Source: JBECKR01 sp040235415 (GTDB lineage: Bacteria; Acidobacteriota; Polarisedimenticolia; Polarisedimenticolales; Polarisedimenticolaceae). From it: a DNA stretch of 13,988 nucleotides. Shown here one piece after another: positions 1 through 7,779 of the stretch. The position numbers and the translations under genes are program-made. Below the pieces are notes generated by a model that ran no database searches, was not told where the DNA came from, and was given only the letters and a program-made list of their open reading frames with translations. The stretch covers positions 1-13,988 of the forward strand of contig JBECKR010000091.1 of the NCBI GenBank assembly GCA_040235415.1, given 5' to 3'. Within the stretch, counting starts at the first letter, position 1. Every line of letters begins with the position of its first letter.

Positions 1-39
1 TCGGGCGGTCCCGAGACGGGGCCGACCCGCGGGTTCAAC
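1..39 (-). repeat. Possible attC-like palindrome, cut by window edge
   Basis: Seven bases past the stop of the 46-777 gene, reading on the minus strand, is GTTGAAC (39-33), one base off the integron box RYYYAAC. It is followed by a bulged hairpin. The outer arms are CGGGCGG (2-8) and CCGACCCG (22-29) on the plus strand, with one extra base on the gene-proximal arm. An inner stem CCCG/CGGG (10-13, 17-20) closes a three-base loop. A partner GTTRRRY box would lie left of base 1 and cannot be seen. It could equally be a transcription terminator, although no T tract is visible. The attC reading rests mainly on similarity in layout to the other sites in the window. Confidence 0.28.
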
Positions 40-45
40 TGGCCG

Positions 46-777
46 TCACGGATCGTTCGGACAGATGCTTGTCTCATAGCCTTCGGGCAAGTCAGTGGTG
101 TAGGTCGTCGTGCCGTCACTGAGCAACTCGTTCAGGTCCGATGCCAGCGACGTCAGCTCGTCCATCGACAACGTCCGTTCGTCGCCTACCGAATGCCACA
201 GTCGTTCGGTGCCGCGTGACCAGTCCGCGATCAGGAGCCCGTAGTGCCATTCGAGCGACAGGTTGGCATTACGTTCACCACGGAGCGTCTCGAACGACGG
301 GGCGCCCGGAATCACGAACGGACGGGAGGCTAGCTTGCCGAGCGCTTCTTCGTACTCACCGGGCGAGAGGACCCGTGTTGCCTTGCCTGTGATCCGGGCA
401 TGAGGGAATACCAGCGTGTTGAGGCGGACTTGGTCTTTCTCCGCAACGAACAGAAACACGTGGTAGGCCCAAAACAGCCCCTCAGGACCGTAGACAATGA
501 GGCCGCGAACCGGCTCGTCGGTGCGGAGCTCTCTTACACCCTCCAGCAGGTTCATTTTGTCAACGTGGTAGCTTCCCGCGGTGTAATCATCGAACGTCGG
601 TGTTCGCGCCGTTCCTTGGGGGAATAGAAGCTCCTGCAAGAAGCCGGCCCTGCCTAGCTGCGGGCGGCAGCGCGGCAATCGGTGGGTGGCGCAGCTCAGA
701 CAGACCACAAGAAGTGCGACCGCCCCGCCTGCGAGCGCCTGCGTCTTTCTTTGTGATTCGTGCGCGCGAGTTTTCAC
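46..777 (-). CDS. Unrecognised envelope-type protein, possible lipoprotein
   Basis: This is a 243-residue protein that I do not recognise. The start is GTG; no better in-frame start precedes the N-terminal export-like segment. Residues 2-12 are basic and polar, residues 14-27 are hydrophobic (ending LLVVCLS), and Cys29 follows. This is like a lipoprotein signal, but the -3 position is Cys and -2 is Leu, so the lipobox is poor and a plain membrane anchor or cleaved signal is also possible. The remainder is soluble and mixed in composition, with many aromatic residues around 100-110 (GLFWAYHVFLF) and 175-185. There is no catalytic motif I can name. It is the last gene of the minus-strand accessory series and lies 136 bases behind hsdM. 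Its start is about 20 bases after the proposed attC box at 791-797, which suits a cassette gene. Base composition is lower in GC than in the right flank. The reading frame is well supported; the function is unknown. Confidence 0.7.
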   Translation of the reverse strand: MKTRAHESQRKTQALAGGAVALLVVCLSCATHRLPRCRPQLGRAGFLQELLFPQGTARTPTFDDYTAGSYHVDKMNLLEGVRELRTDEPVRGLIVYGPEGLFWAYHVFLFVAEKDQVRLNTLVFPHARITGKATRVLSPGEYEEALGKLASRPFVIPGAPSFETLRGERNANLSLEWHYGLLIADWSRGTERLWHSVGDERTLSMDELTSLASDLNELLSDGTTTYTTDLPEGYETSICPNDP

Positions 778-790
778 TTCTCGTCCGTAG

Positions 791-876
791 CTCTAACGAC
801 CCGAGTGCGTGGCCGCGGACCGCTCGCATGATAATGGCACTTTATCTGTCACGGTCCGTGCATTGGGTTGTCAGGC
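791..876 (-). repeat. Possible attC-like site behind hsdM
   Basis: Reading on the minus strand, 37 bases after the hsdM stop is GCCTGAC (876-870), one base off RYYYAAC. The far end is GTTAGAG (797-791), one base off GTTRRRY. Between them is a perfect 7-base stem, CGGTCCG (852-858) with CGGACCG (816-822) on the plus strand, enclosing a second small hairpin GATAA/TTATC (830-834, 842-846). Total length is 86 bases, inside the attC size range. The outer arms pair only patchily, and most extra bases are on the distal arm, unlike the other candidates. An intergenic terminator or chance palindrome remains possible. Confidence 0.33.
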
Positions 877-913
877 CGTTCAAAGCCGGTGGCTCGATCC
901 GCAAGCTCGCTCT

Positions 914-2440
914 CTATCCCTCCTCGATAGCGCCCGCTTCGGCACGCGATTCGAGGTCGCCGAGCACGTCCTCGATCTGGGCCAGAGCTGCCCGCAGGTC
1001 GTCCGCGATCTCCTGCGCGAGGAGGTGCGGCTCCGGAAGGCCGGCGGAGTCTTCCAGGCTCTCGTCGCGGAGCCAGAAGAGGTCGAGGCTGACCTTGTCG
1101 CGGGCGAGGATCTCGTCGTAGGTGAACGGCCGCCAGCGGCCGCCGGGGGTCGTCTCGGACCACGTCGCCGTGCGGCGATTGCGGCTCTCGGGGCGGTAGC
1201 ACTCGACGAACTCCTCGAGGTCGGCGCGGGTCATGCGCTTCGTCTTGAGCGTGAAGTGCTTGTTCGTGCGCAGGTCGTAGACCCAGACGGTCTTTGTCCA
1301 GGGCTCCTTCGCGCCGGGCTTGCGGTCGAAGAACAGCACGTTGGCCTTCACGCCCTGAGCGTAGAAGATGCCGGTCGGGAGGCGCAGGAGGGTGTGCACC
1401 TCGCACTCGCGCAGCAGGTTCCTGCGCACCGTCTCCCCGGCCCCGCCCTCGAAGAGCACGTTATCGGGCACGACGACGGCGGCGCGGCCGTGCACCTTGA
1501 GCAGCGACTTCACGTGCTGGACGAAGTTGAGCTGCTTGTTCGAGGTCGTGGTCCAGAAATCCGGGCGGTTGTAGGTGAGCGTCTGGCGGTCGGTCTCGCC
1601 CTCCTCGTTCACGATCGTGATCGAGGACTTCTTGCCGAACGGCGGGTTGGTGACGACCACGTCCGCGTGTGCGCCCGGCTCGTCGCGCAGCGCATCGTCG
1701 GTGCGGATCGGCGGCTCGCGATCGTCGGCGCCGTCGGGGCCGATGCCGTGCAGGTAGAGGTTCATCCCGCACAGGCGGGAGACGTTGGGCACGAGCTCGG
1801 TGCCGCGCAGGGCCTCGAAGCGCAGGTGACGCTTCTGGTCGCGGTCCAGCTCCGCGTGGCGCTTGACGTACTCGTGCGCCGCGAGGAGGAAGCCGCCCGT
1901 GCCGCAGGCCGGGTCGGCGACGATCTCGCCGGGCTGGGGCCGCACGCAGTCCACGATCGCGTCGATGACGGCGCGCGGGGTGAAGTACTGGCCCGCGCCG
2001 CCCTTGACGTCCTGGGCGTTGCGCTCCAGCAGCCCCTCGTAGGCGTCGCCCTTCACGTCGGCGGACATCGCCGACCAGTTCTCCTTGCCGATCAGCTCGA
2101 CGACGAGCTGGCGCAGCTTGGCGGGGTCCTGGATCTTGTTCTGCGCCTTCTCGAAGATCAGCCCGAGCATCCCGCCCCCTTGGCCCAGCGTGCGCAGCGT
2201 CTCGCGGTAGTGCTGCTCCAGCTCGACGCCCTCCATCTGGGGCGCGGCGAGATCGGCCCAGCGATGGCCCTCGGGGATGGCCTGCTCCTCGCCGGTGAGC
2301 CGCGCGCGCTCGTCGGCCATCTTGAGGAAGAGCAGGAAGGTGAGCTGCTCCAAGTAGTCCTGGTACGACAGCCCGTCGTCACGCAGGACGTTGCAGTACG
2401 ACCAGAGCTTCTGGACGATGCGATTGGCGGCGTCGCTCAT
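914..2440 (-). CDS. hsdM: Type I restriction-modification DNA methyltransferase subunit (HsdM)
   Basis: HsdM is the N6-adenine methyltransferase subunit of a type I system. With HsdS it forms the modification enzyme (M2S) that transfers a methyl group from S-adenosylmethionine to adenine in the target; with HsdR it is part of the restriction complex. The protein is 508 residues, normal for the family. An N-terminal HsdM helical domain (about 1-140) precedes AGQYFTPR (149-156), the start of the Rossmann methylase domain. The SAM-binding motif I is DPACGTGG (176-183) and the catalytic motif IV is NPPF (265-268), as expected for N6-adenine enzymes. The ATG at 2440 was chosen because it gives the usual HsdM N-terminus and overlaps the hsdS stop as ATGA; the frame stays open further upstream but inside hsdS. 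This is the last gene of the operon. No damage is seen, so it should be active. Confidence 0.96.
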   Translation of the reverse strand: MSDAANRIVQKLWSYCNVLRDDGLSYQDYLEQLTFLLFLKMADERARLTGEEQAIPEGHRWADLAAPQMEGVELEQHYRETLRTLGQGGGMLGLIFEKAQNKIQDPAKLRQLVVELIGKENWSAMSADVKGDAYEGLLERNAQDVKGGAGQYFTPRAVIDAIVDCVRPQPGEIVADPACGTGGFLLAAHEYVKRHAELDRDQKRHLRFEALRGTELVPNVSRLCGMNLYLHGIGPDGADDREPPIRTDDALRDEPGAHADVVVTNPPFGKKSSITIVNEEGETDRQTLTYNRPDFWTTTSNKQLNFVQHVKSLLKVHGRAAVVVPDNVLFEGGAGETVRRNLLRECEVHTLLRLPTGIFYAQGVKANVLFFDRKPGAKEPWTKTVWVYDLRTNKHFTLKTKRMTRADLEEFVECYRPESRNRRTATWSETTPGGRWRPFTYDEILARDKVSLDLFWLRDESLEDSAGLPEPHLLAQEIADDLRAALAQIEDVLGDLESRAEAGAIEEG

Positions 2441-4014
2441 GATTTCGGTGACCTCGCTCTCGTGCGGCGAGGAGATCGCCGAGGTTGCCCGTTCGTGGAC
2501 TCCCGGTCGGCTTGGATGCGCTCGAGAAGCCGCGACGCGGGCTCGTCGGTCGGGTCCTGATCCACGAGCCTGCCCTCGAAGGCCCACTTGAGGATGGACT
2601 GGCGGAGTAATCGGCATCGAGAAGCGTTTACCATCAGCTCTTGCGTGAGCGCGGAGGCCACCGTCTCCATCTTCTCGACCAGTTCGATGATGCGGGCCTG
2701 CTCACTTAAAGGGGGGAAGGGGACCGGAGTCTCCCTTAGGTTGTCGAAGCTAAGGTGGGGACGGCCCTGCCCGTACATGAATCCCGCATACACAGCCTGG
2801 CCGAGTGGTGAATTGAGATATGCATCGAGGTAGTGCGACGACTGGTTCTCAACGGGTCGCATGAGGGCAACGCTCTGGCACACGTAGTGACCCGGCAGCT
2901 CGGTGGGTACGCGACAGACGTTGCCCGTGTTTGCGCCAACAATGGTCACCAGGAGGTCATCCATTAGTACTTGGCTTCGCTCGCAGCTAGAGTCCTCGGG
3001 CGGAGGATCGACGAGCTGTTGATGGCTGAGATCCAGGTGGCCCAGCCTGACATTCTGTGCCATTAGGAAGACGGATTCACCGCGATCGTAGTACTGGGTC
3101 CAGTCTCGGGAGCCGCTCGTGATGCGGGACGTGATCTGGTCCACCGATGCCCAGCACCAACCGTCCGGTAGTTCGGGCAGCTCAGATACATCCGGCGTGA
3201 GGGGCTCCTTGTACTTCGCCTTCCACTTGTCGTTCTTCGGAGGCTTGCCCTTGGCCTTCATCTTCGCCAGCTCGGCTTCCTCCCAGCGGCGGCGGCGTTC
3301 GGCGAGGATGCGCTCCAGGAGGACCGAGGCGGGCTCGTAGTCGCGCCCCTCGGCGCGGGCCAGCTCGGCCTCGGTCGGAACCAGCCGCCCTTCGACGGCG
3401 GCCTTGAGCACCGAGGCGCGATAGCGTTTCAGGTTGCGCTGCACCCGCTCCAGCGTCGCCACGGCGTCGTCGAGCCTGGTGAAGTAGGAGTCAATGGCCT
3501 CGACGATCCGTTGCTGCTCGGAGAGGGGAGCAAGGGGAATCCTGAGAGTGCGAAGCCACTTGAGCCCGAGCCGGGGCCTCCCTACTCCGTGCACGAGTTG
3601 CTGTGCTTGAGCACGGAGCTGCTCTGAATTCAGGGCACGCATGACGTAGGGCGACACCGCCAAGCACGGATGTACTCGGAGACGGACACAATCGGCCTTA
3701 ACGATCGCCGGTCCGAGGATCGGCGGGACAATGCAGGCACGCGGCAGTCTGTCGCCAAGCATGGCAATGACAACGTCGCCGGCGATGGCCTCGTGTCGAC
3801 GGAGACGGTTGAAGTGCTGTTCCGAGACGTGCGCGCGCTCGTCGACAAAAGCACCGTCGGCGATGTTCTGGAGTCGGATGACCCTGGGGCCCTTCTCGGT
3901 GTAGTGCGTGGTTTTCAGGTGTGACCCGAACGGCCCATCCGTGAGCGACCCGGGTTCGCTTGCTGCCAGGCACTCGACTGGAACCTCAGTCCACCCGATC
4001 GGCAGGTTCCTCAT
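2437..4014 (-). CDS. hsdS: Type I restriction-modification specificity subunit (HsdS)
   Basis: HsdS sets the DNA target of both methylation and restriction. It is 525 residues long with two target recognition domains: TRD1 about 5-165 and TRD2 about 280-435. Each is followed by a conserved helical spacer. The halves repeat each other: PLSEQQRIVEAID (163-175) matches PLSEQARIIELVEK (435-448), LKAAVEGRLVP (203-213) matches LKWAFEGRLVD (475-485), and ASVLLERI (229-236) matches ASRLLERI (493-500). A lysine-rich linker (251-269) precedes TRD2, as in many HsdS proteins. The two TRDs differ, so a bipartite asymmetric target is expected; the target itself cannot be read from the sequence. The start overlaps the hsdR stop and the stop overlaps the hsdM start, both as ATGA. 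The TRD-coding DNA looks poorer in GC than hsdR, a usual sign of TRD exchange. Confidence 0.96.
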   Translation of the reverse strand: MRNLPIGWTEVPVECLAASEPGSLTDGPFGSHLKTTHYTEKGPRVIRLQNIADGAFVDERAHVSEQHFNRLRRHEAIAGDVVIAMLGDRLPRACIVPPILGPAIVKADCVRLRVHPCLAVSPYVMRALNSEQLRAQAQQLVHGVGRPRLGLKWLRTLRIPLAPLSEQQRIVEAIDSYFTRLDDAVATLERVQRNLKRYRASVLKAAVEGRLVPTEAELARAEGRDYEPASVLLERILAERRRRWEEAELAKMKAKGKPPKNDKWKAKYKEPLTPDVSELPELPDGWCWASVDQITSRITSGSRDWTQYYDRGESVFLMAQNVRLGHLDLSHQQLVDPPPEDSSCERSQVLMDDLLVTIVGANTGNVCRVPTELPGHYVCQSVALMRPVENQSSHYLDAYLNSPLGQAVYAGFMYGQGRPHLSFDNLRETPVPFPPLSEQARIIELVEKMETVASALTQELMVNASRCRLLRQSILKWAFEGRLVDQDPTDEPASRLLERIQADRESTNGQPRRSPRRTRARSPKS

Positions 4015-6884
4015 GCCGCCAGCACCCCGTTCAGCTCGGCGAGGACCTCTTGCAGTTCGTCACCGAAGACCTGCGCCGCCTTCCCCCGTCCGCCCGCTTC
4101 CGCGAACGGCGCGTAGTCGAGGTCCTCGACCGTCATCTCCAGGCTCGTCGCGACGTGGTCGCGCATCATCTCCAGCCAGCGGACCTGCTCGGGCGTGAAC
4201 GCGCGGCCTCGACTCTCCTGCTGCGCCATCCACTGCTCGAAGCGCTCGCGCACGTGCTCGCCGAACGGGACCAGCTCATCCTCCTGGTGCGTCGCGAAGC
4301 GGACGAGGGAGACGATGTCGGTCAGAAGGCGCTTCCCCGACGCTCCCCGGACCTTGTCGCGGCTCAGCGTCTCGTAGGCGCGCCAGAGCTTCTCGGGCGT
4401 CCAGGACCGGGGCGGAGCCTTGATCGCCTCGGCCAGCGCCTTGATGTCCTGGAACGAGAGCCGTTTCGAGTACGGCTGCGCGTAGAAGAACTGGAGCGCG
4501 TCGATCTCGTCCTTGTGCTCCTCGATGAAGCGCTCGAAGTCGGCGACGAGCGCTTTGGCCTTCTCCTTCGCCTCCTCGCTCGCACCGGCCTCCAGCAGCT
4601 CGTCCTGGGAGACCTCGTCGATCACCTGCTCCATCTCGCGCTTCAAGTCCTGGAGGAGAGTGCGCAGCGCGGGCTTGGTGGCGAGGGGCTCGGTCGCGCG
4701 CTTGAGCAGCGCCTCGGCGGCCTGCCGGACCTGCGACTCCGTCGGCTCCTGGTCGTCGGGCACGTCGAAGGTGCACCGTGCCTCGTCGATTTGCCGGTCG
4801 GGGTCGAGCCCATCCACGATGGCGCCGCAGAGATCCGGTAGCCGGAGGCCGCCGGAAGCCTCGACGACCCGCGCGTGCTCCTCCGGGCCGCACTGCTTCG
4901 AGAGGCGCGCGAGGCGGCTCGCGAGGGACGAGAGCAACTCCGGGTCGGTGCCGCCCATCGCGACGTGCTCCAAGAGCGCCTTGAGGCTGACCGTGGGCTT
5001 GCGGTCGAGCGGCTGGGTGTCGGCGAGCTGGGTCTCGGTCATGCCGACGCAGTCCACGATCACGAAGTGCGTCTTGGCGATCGCGTCCGCGCCGCTGACC
5101 GCCCGCAGGTCGTTCGGGTCGATGATGCGGACACCGCGCCCCTTCATCTGCTCGAACAGCACGCGGCTCTTGACCGCGCGCAGGAACATCACGATCTCGA
5201 TCGGCTTGATGTCCGTGCCCGTGGCGACCATGTCCACGGTGACGGCGATGCGGGGCTCGTACTGGTTGCGGAACGCCTGGATCAGGTCGCGCGGGTTCGC
5301 GCCGGTGACCTTGTAGGTGATCTTCTGGCAGAAGGCGTTCCCCCGGCCGAACTCGTCGCGCACGATCTCGACGATGTCCTCGGCGTGGCTGTCGTCCTTG
5401 GCGAAGATCAGCGTCTTCGGGACCTCCTTGCGGCCCGGGAAGATGTCGATCGGGAGGCGGTCGCGGAAGGTGCGGACGATCGTTCGGATCTGGTCGCGAG
5501 CGACCACGCGGCGGTCCAGCTCGTTCGGGTCGTAGGTCAGGTCCTCGTCCGGCGTCTCCCAGCGCAGCGCGCGGGTCTGCCGGTCGCGGTAGCCGAGCAT
5601 CGTGTCGGGCTTGGCCTCGACGGTCGCGCCGCGCTCGGTGATCTTCGTGCGGATGTTGTAGACCTCGAAGTCGACGTTGACGCCGTCGGCGACGGCGCGC
5701 TCGTGGTCGTACTCCATGACGAGGTTCTTGTTGAAGAACCCGAGCGTCTGCTTCGACGGCGTCGCGGTCAGGCCGACGAGGAAGGCGTCGAAGTACTCGA
5801 CGACCTGCCGCCAGAGCGTGTAGATCGAGCGGTGGACCTCGTCGATCACGACGACGTCGAAGTACTCGGGCGGGTACGCGGCGTTGTAGACGACCGGGAG
5901 CGGCTCCCGGATCGCCGCGCCGCTCGTCTCGAACTGCGAGCTCTCCTCCAGCGCGGGGTCGAGGTCGGGCTCGCCCTTGAGCATCGAGTACACGCGCTGG
6001 ATCGTGGAGATCACGACCCGGCTCGAGTCCATGATCGTGTTCGAGGCGAGGCGCTGGACGTTGTACAGCTCGGTGAACTTGCGGTGGCCGTCGGGGACGC
6101 GGTAGCCCTGGAACTCCTTCTCCGCTTGCTCGCCCAGGTTGGTGCGGTCCACGAGGAAGAGCACGCGGCGCGCGCCGCCGTACTTGATCAGGCGGTAGAT
6201 GGCCGTGATCGCGGCGATGGTCTTGCCCGATCCCGTCGCCATCTGGATCAGCGCGCGAGGAAGGTTGCGCCTGAAGGAGCGCTCCAGGTTGGTGACGGCC
6301 TCGATCTGGTTCGGGTACAGCCCACCGTGTTCGAGCGGCGGCAGCGTCCGGAGGCGGGCGCGGAAGGACGACGGCCGCGTGTCGTCGGCCGCGGTGTAGA
6401 AGCCGGTCCCCTCGGCGTGGAGCCGCTTCAGCCAGGCGTCGAGGCTCTCGGCCGAGATCCACTCGGCGAGCGTCTCCGGTCGGTGGACGTGCGGCAGGTT
6501 CGCCGAGATGGCGCGCGTCTTCGGGTCGGGGTCGAGGCGGTTGATGAAGCGCGTCTCGACGCCGGTGGAGAGGTAGAGGAACGGGAGCGGGTCGACCGGC
6601 GGGTTCAGCCCGGCGGGGAGGCCGGTCGCGTACTTGTCCGCTTGCATCTCGACGCTCCCGAGCGCGTACCCGGCGGCCTTGGCTTCGAGGACGCCGACGG
6701 CCTTGCCCTGGAGGAAGAGCAGGTAGTCCGCGAAGCCGTGGCCCGAGGCCATCTTGAACTCGCGCACGGCGATGCCGGGACCGGCGGCGAGGTTCATGTC
6801 GGCGCGGTCTTGGACGAGCCAGCCGGCATCCCCGAGCGCCGCGTCGATGTCCCGGCGCGCGTTCTGCTCGGGCATCAGGGTCAT
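4011..6884 (-). CDS. hsdR: Type I restriction endonuclease motor subunit (HsdR)
   Basis: HsdR is the ATP-driven translocase and nuclease of the type I complex; it pulls in DNA flanking an unmethylated target and cuts at distant sites. It is 957 residues, intact. A PD-(D/E)xK-type nuclease domain is at the N-terminus, with Asp53 in GFADYLLF and Glu67-Ala-Lys69 in VLEAKA. The superfamily 2 helicase core follows: Walker A ATGSGKT (216-222), DEVH box (348-351), TAT motif III (373-375), motif V around DMVATGTDIK (551-560) and motif VI QMKGRGVR (579-586). The C-terminal part (about 790-950, with LQFFYAQPYSKR) resembles the EcoEI-type HsdR C-terminal domain that docks on the methyltransferase. The ATG at 6884 overlaps the regulator stop as ATGA, with a GAGAGAGG ribosome-binding stretch just upstream. 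A second Met three residues on is an alternative start. Confidence 0.96.
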   Translation of the reverse strand: MTLMPEQNARRDIDAALGDAGWLVQDRADMNLAAGPGIAVREFKMASGHGFADYLLFLQGKAVGVLEAKAAGYALGSVEMQADKYATGLPAGLNPPVDPLPFLYLSTGVETRFINRLDPDPKTRAISANLPHVHRPETLAEWISAESLDAWLKRLHAEGTGFYTAADDTRPSSFRARLRTLPPLEHGGLYPNQIEAVTNLERSFRRNLPRALIQMATGSGKTIAAITAIYRLIKYGGARRVLFLVDRTNLGEQAEKEFQGYRVPDGHRKFTELYNVQRLASNTIMDSSRVVISTIQRVYSMLKGEPDLDPALEESSQFETSGAAIREPLPVVYNAAYPPEYFDVVVIDEVHRSIYTLWRQVVEYFDAFLVGLTATPSKQTLGFFNKNLVMEYDHERAVADGVNVDFEVYNIRTKITERGATVEAKPDTMLGYRDRQTRALRWETPDEDLTYDPNELDRRVVARDQIRTIVRTFRDRLPIDIFPGRKEVPKTLIFAKDDSHAEDIVEIVRDEFGRGNAFCQKITYKVTGANPRDLIQAFRNQYEPRIAVTVDMVATGTDIKPIEIVMFLRAVKSRVLFEQMKGRGVRIIDPNDLRAVSGADAIAKTHFVIVDCVGMTETQLADTQPLDRKPTVSLKALLEHVAMGGTDPELLSSLASRLARLSKQCGPEEHARVVEASGGLRLPDLCGAIVDGLDPDRQIDEARCTFDVPDDQEPTESQVRQAAEALLKRATEPLATKPALRTLLQDLKREMEQVIDEVSQDELLEAGASEEAKEKAKALVADFERFIEEHKDEIDALQFFYAQPYSKRLSFQDIKALAEAIKAPPRSWTPEKLWRAYETLSRDKVRGASGKRLLTDIVSLVRFATHQEDELVPFGEHVRERFEQWMAQQESRGRAFTPEQVRWLEMMRDHVATSLEMTVEDLDYAPFAEAGGRGKAAQVFGDELQEVLAELNGVLAA

Positions 6885-7627
6885 GCCGGCCCTCTCTCGG
6901 CCAGGAAGTAGCGCCTCTTCGGATCCTGCGGCCCGGTGCCGATTTCGCGTACGAGCCCGCGCCCGACGAGACGGGCCAGCCGGGTGCGGGTGGCGCGCGG
7001 AGACAGGCCGATCACCGCGGCGACCTCGCTCGTGGCGAGTCCCTGCGCTCGGCCGAGGCTCTCGAGAATGGCCTCGTCGGTTTCGTCGACCAGCGCGGGG
7101 CCGACTCGGGTCGTGGCGATGGTGACACGGAAACGATCGGAAGCCGCTAGGAAGTCGAGGGCTTCCGCGTCGAGCCCCGGCATCGGCTGCTCGTCGAACT
7201 CTTCACCCCGCGCGAAGCGGCGCAGGCCCTCGATCAGCTCGGCGTCGGCGCGGCGGTTAGTGGAGCCCACCCGGACGTAGACGCCGCCGGCGCGACCCTG
7301 CCGGGTGAGGGAGTGGGGGCGACTCGGGCTCGGATGAACCCGTAACGCCACAACCTGCGTTCGCCTCCAAGGCAGGATCTCGATCTCCGGCACGAGCCGC
7401 GGCGCGATCCGGTCGCTGACGAGGTTCGCGACGCGCTCTTCCAGGTCCAGCGGATCGCTCACGCCGCGCACGTGTCGCGTCCTGTCCTCCACGCCGATGA
7501 GCAGCGTGCCGCCCGCCGTGTTGGCGAAAGCCACGATGGCCTTCAGAACCCCATCCCGCGAGGACAGGTCCCGCTTGAACTCCAGGGTCTTGCCCTCAGG
7601 GCGCTTGAGGATCTCGATCGAGTCCAT
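6881..7627 (-). CDS. AlbA_2 (Schlafen-type) and winged-helix putative regulator of the hsd operon
   Basis: This 248-residue protein starts with an AlbA_2/Schlafen-type putative nucleic-acid-binding domain: EGKTLEFKR (11-19), AFANTAGGTLLIGVED (33-48) and YVRVGSTNRRAD (117-128). A C-terminal winged helix-turn-helix (about 183-243) contains ATSEVAAVIGLS and RTRLARLVGRGLVREI. Proteins of this kind are often found beside type I restriction genes and are annotated as transcriptional regulators; the target is not known. It is shorter than relatives that add a GHKL ATPase-like domain. The start is uncertain: ATG at 7627 gives the usual N-terminus, while ATG at 7642 would add five residues. Neither has a good ribosome-binding site. 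An open frame continues upstream to 7882 but into the preceding gene and is not likely coding. It is the first gene of the operon and its stop overlaps hsdR by four bases, so translation is probably coupled. Confidence 0.85.
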   Translation of the reverse strand: MDSIEILKRPEGKTLEFKRDLSSRDGVLKAIVAFANTAGGTLLIGVEDRTRHVRGVSDPLDLEERVANLVSDRIAPRLVPEIEILPWRRTQVVALRVHPSPSRPHSLTRQGRAGGVYVRVGSTNRRADAELIEGLRRFARGEEFDEQPMPGLDAEALDFLAASDRFRVTIATTRVGPALVDETDEAILESLGRAQGLATSEVAAVIGLSPRATRTRLARLVGRGLVREIGTGPQDPKRRYFLAERGPA

Positions 7628-7628
7628 G

Positions 7629-7648
7629 ATACTCGGGAACATACTCGG
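7629..7648. promoter_or_regulatory. Tandem ATACTCGG repeat at the regulator start
   Basis: On the plus strand ATACTCGG occurs at 7629-7636 and again at 7641-7648, twelve bases apart (just over one helical turn). It lies directly over or upstream of the two candidate start codons of the AlbA_2/winged-helix gene. Direct repeats one turn apart at the head of a restriction operon could be operator half-sites for self-regulation. This is inference; the repeat is short and could be chance. Confidence 0.22.
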
Positions 7649-7707
7649 AAGCCGTCTGCGGCGTCGAGCTTCTGAGTCCGGTGTCGGGCATGCTCCTAGG
7701 CCGGTGC

Positions 7708-7767
7708 GCCCACCGTCCCGCTTCAGCGGCGGCGCGCAACGCCGTCGGCGGCATGCTGTTGTTCGAC
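7708..7767 (-). repeat. attC-like (59-base-element) site behind the HEPN gene
   Basis: Reading on the minus strand, 12 bases after the stop of the HEPN-like gene is GTCGAAC (7767-7761), close to RYYYAAC. It is followed by a GC-rich imperfect palindrome (arms 7740-7751 and 7724-7734 on the plus strand) with an extra base at 7745 on the gene-proximal arm. It ends in GGTGGGC (7714-7708), one base off GTTRRRY. The length is exactly 60 bases. From memory, the 5' half closely matches a common environmental attC type; when translated such sites give a peptide like NNSMPPTALRAAA, which this stretch does in one frame. The distal box is degenerate, so recombination activity may be weak or lost. Confidence 0.5.
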
Positions 7768-7779
7768 GACCGTTCGCCT

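Noticed and set aside
809..2560. Long plus-strand open frame opposite hsdM, and a similar one opposite hsdR (4875-6911)
   Set aside because: Both are repetitive in Ala, Val, Leu, Arg and Asp, show no domain, and arise from the high-GC third positions of the real genes on the other strand.
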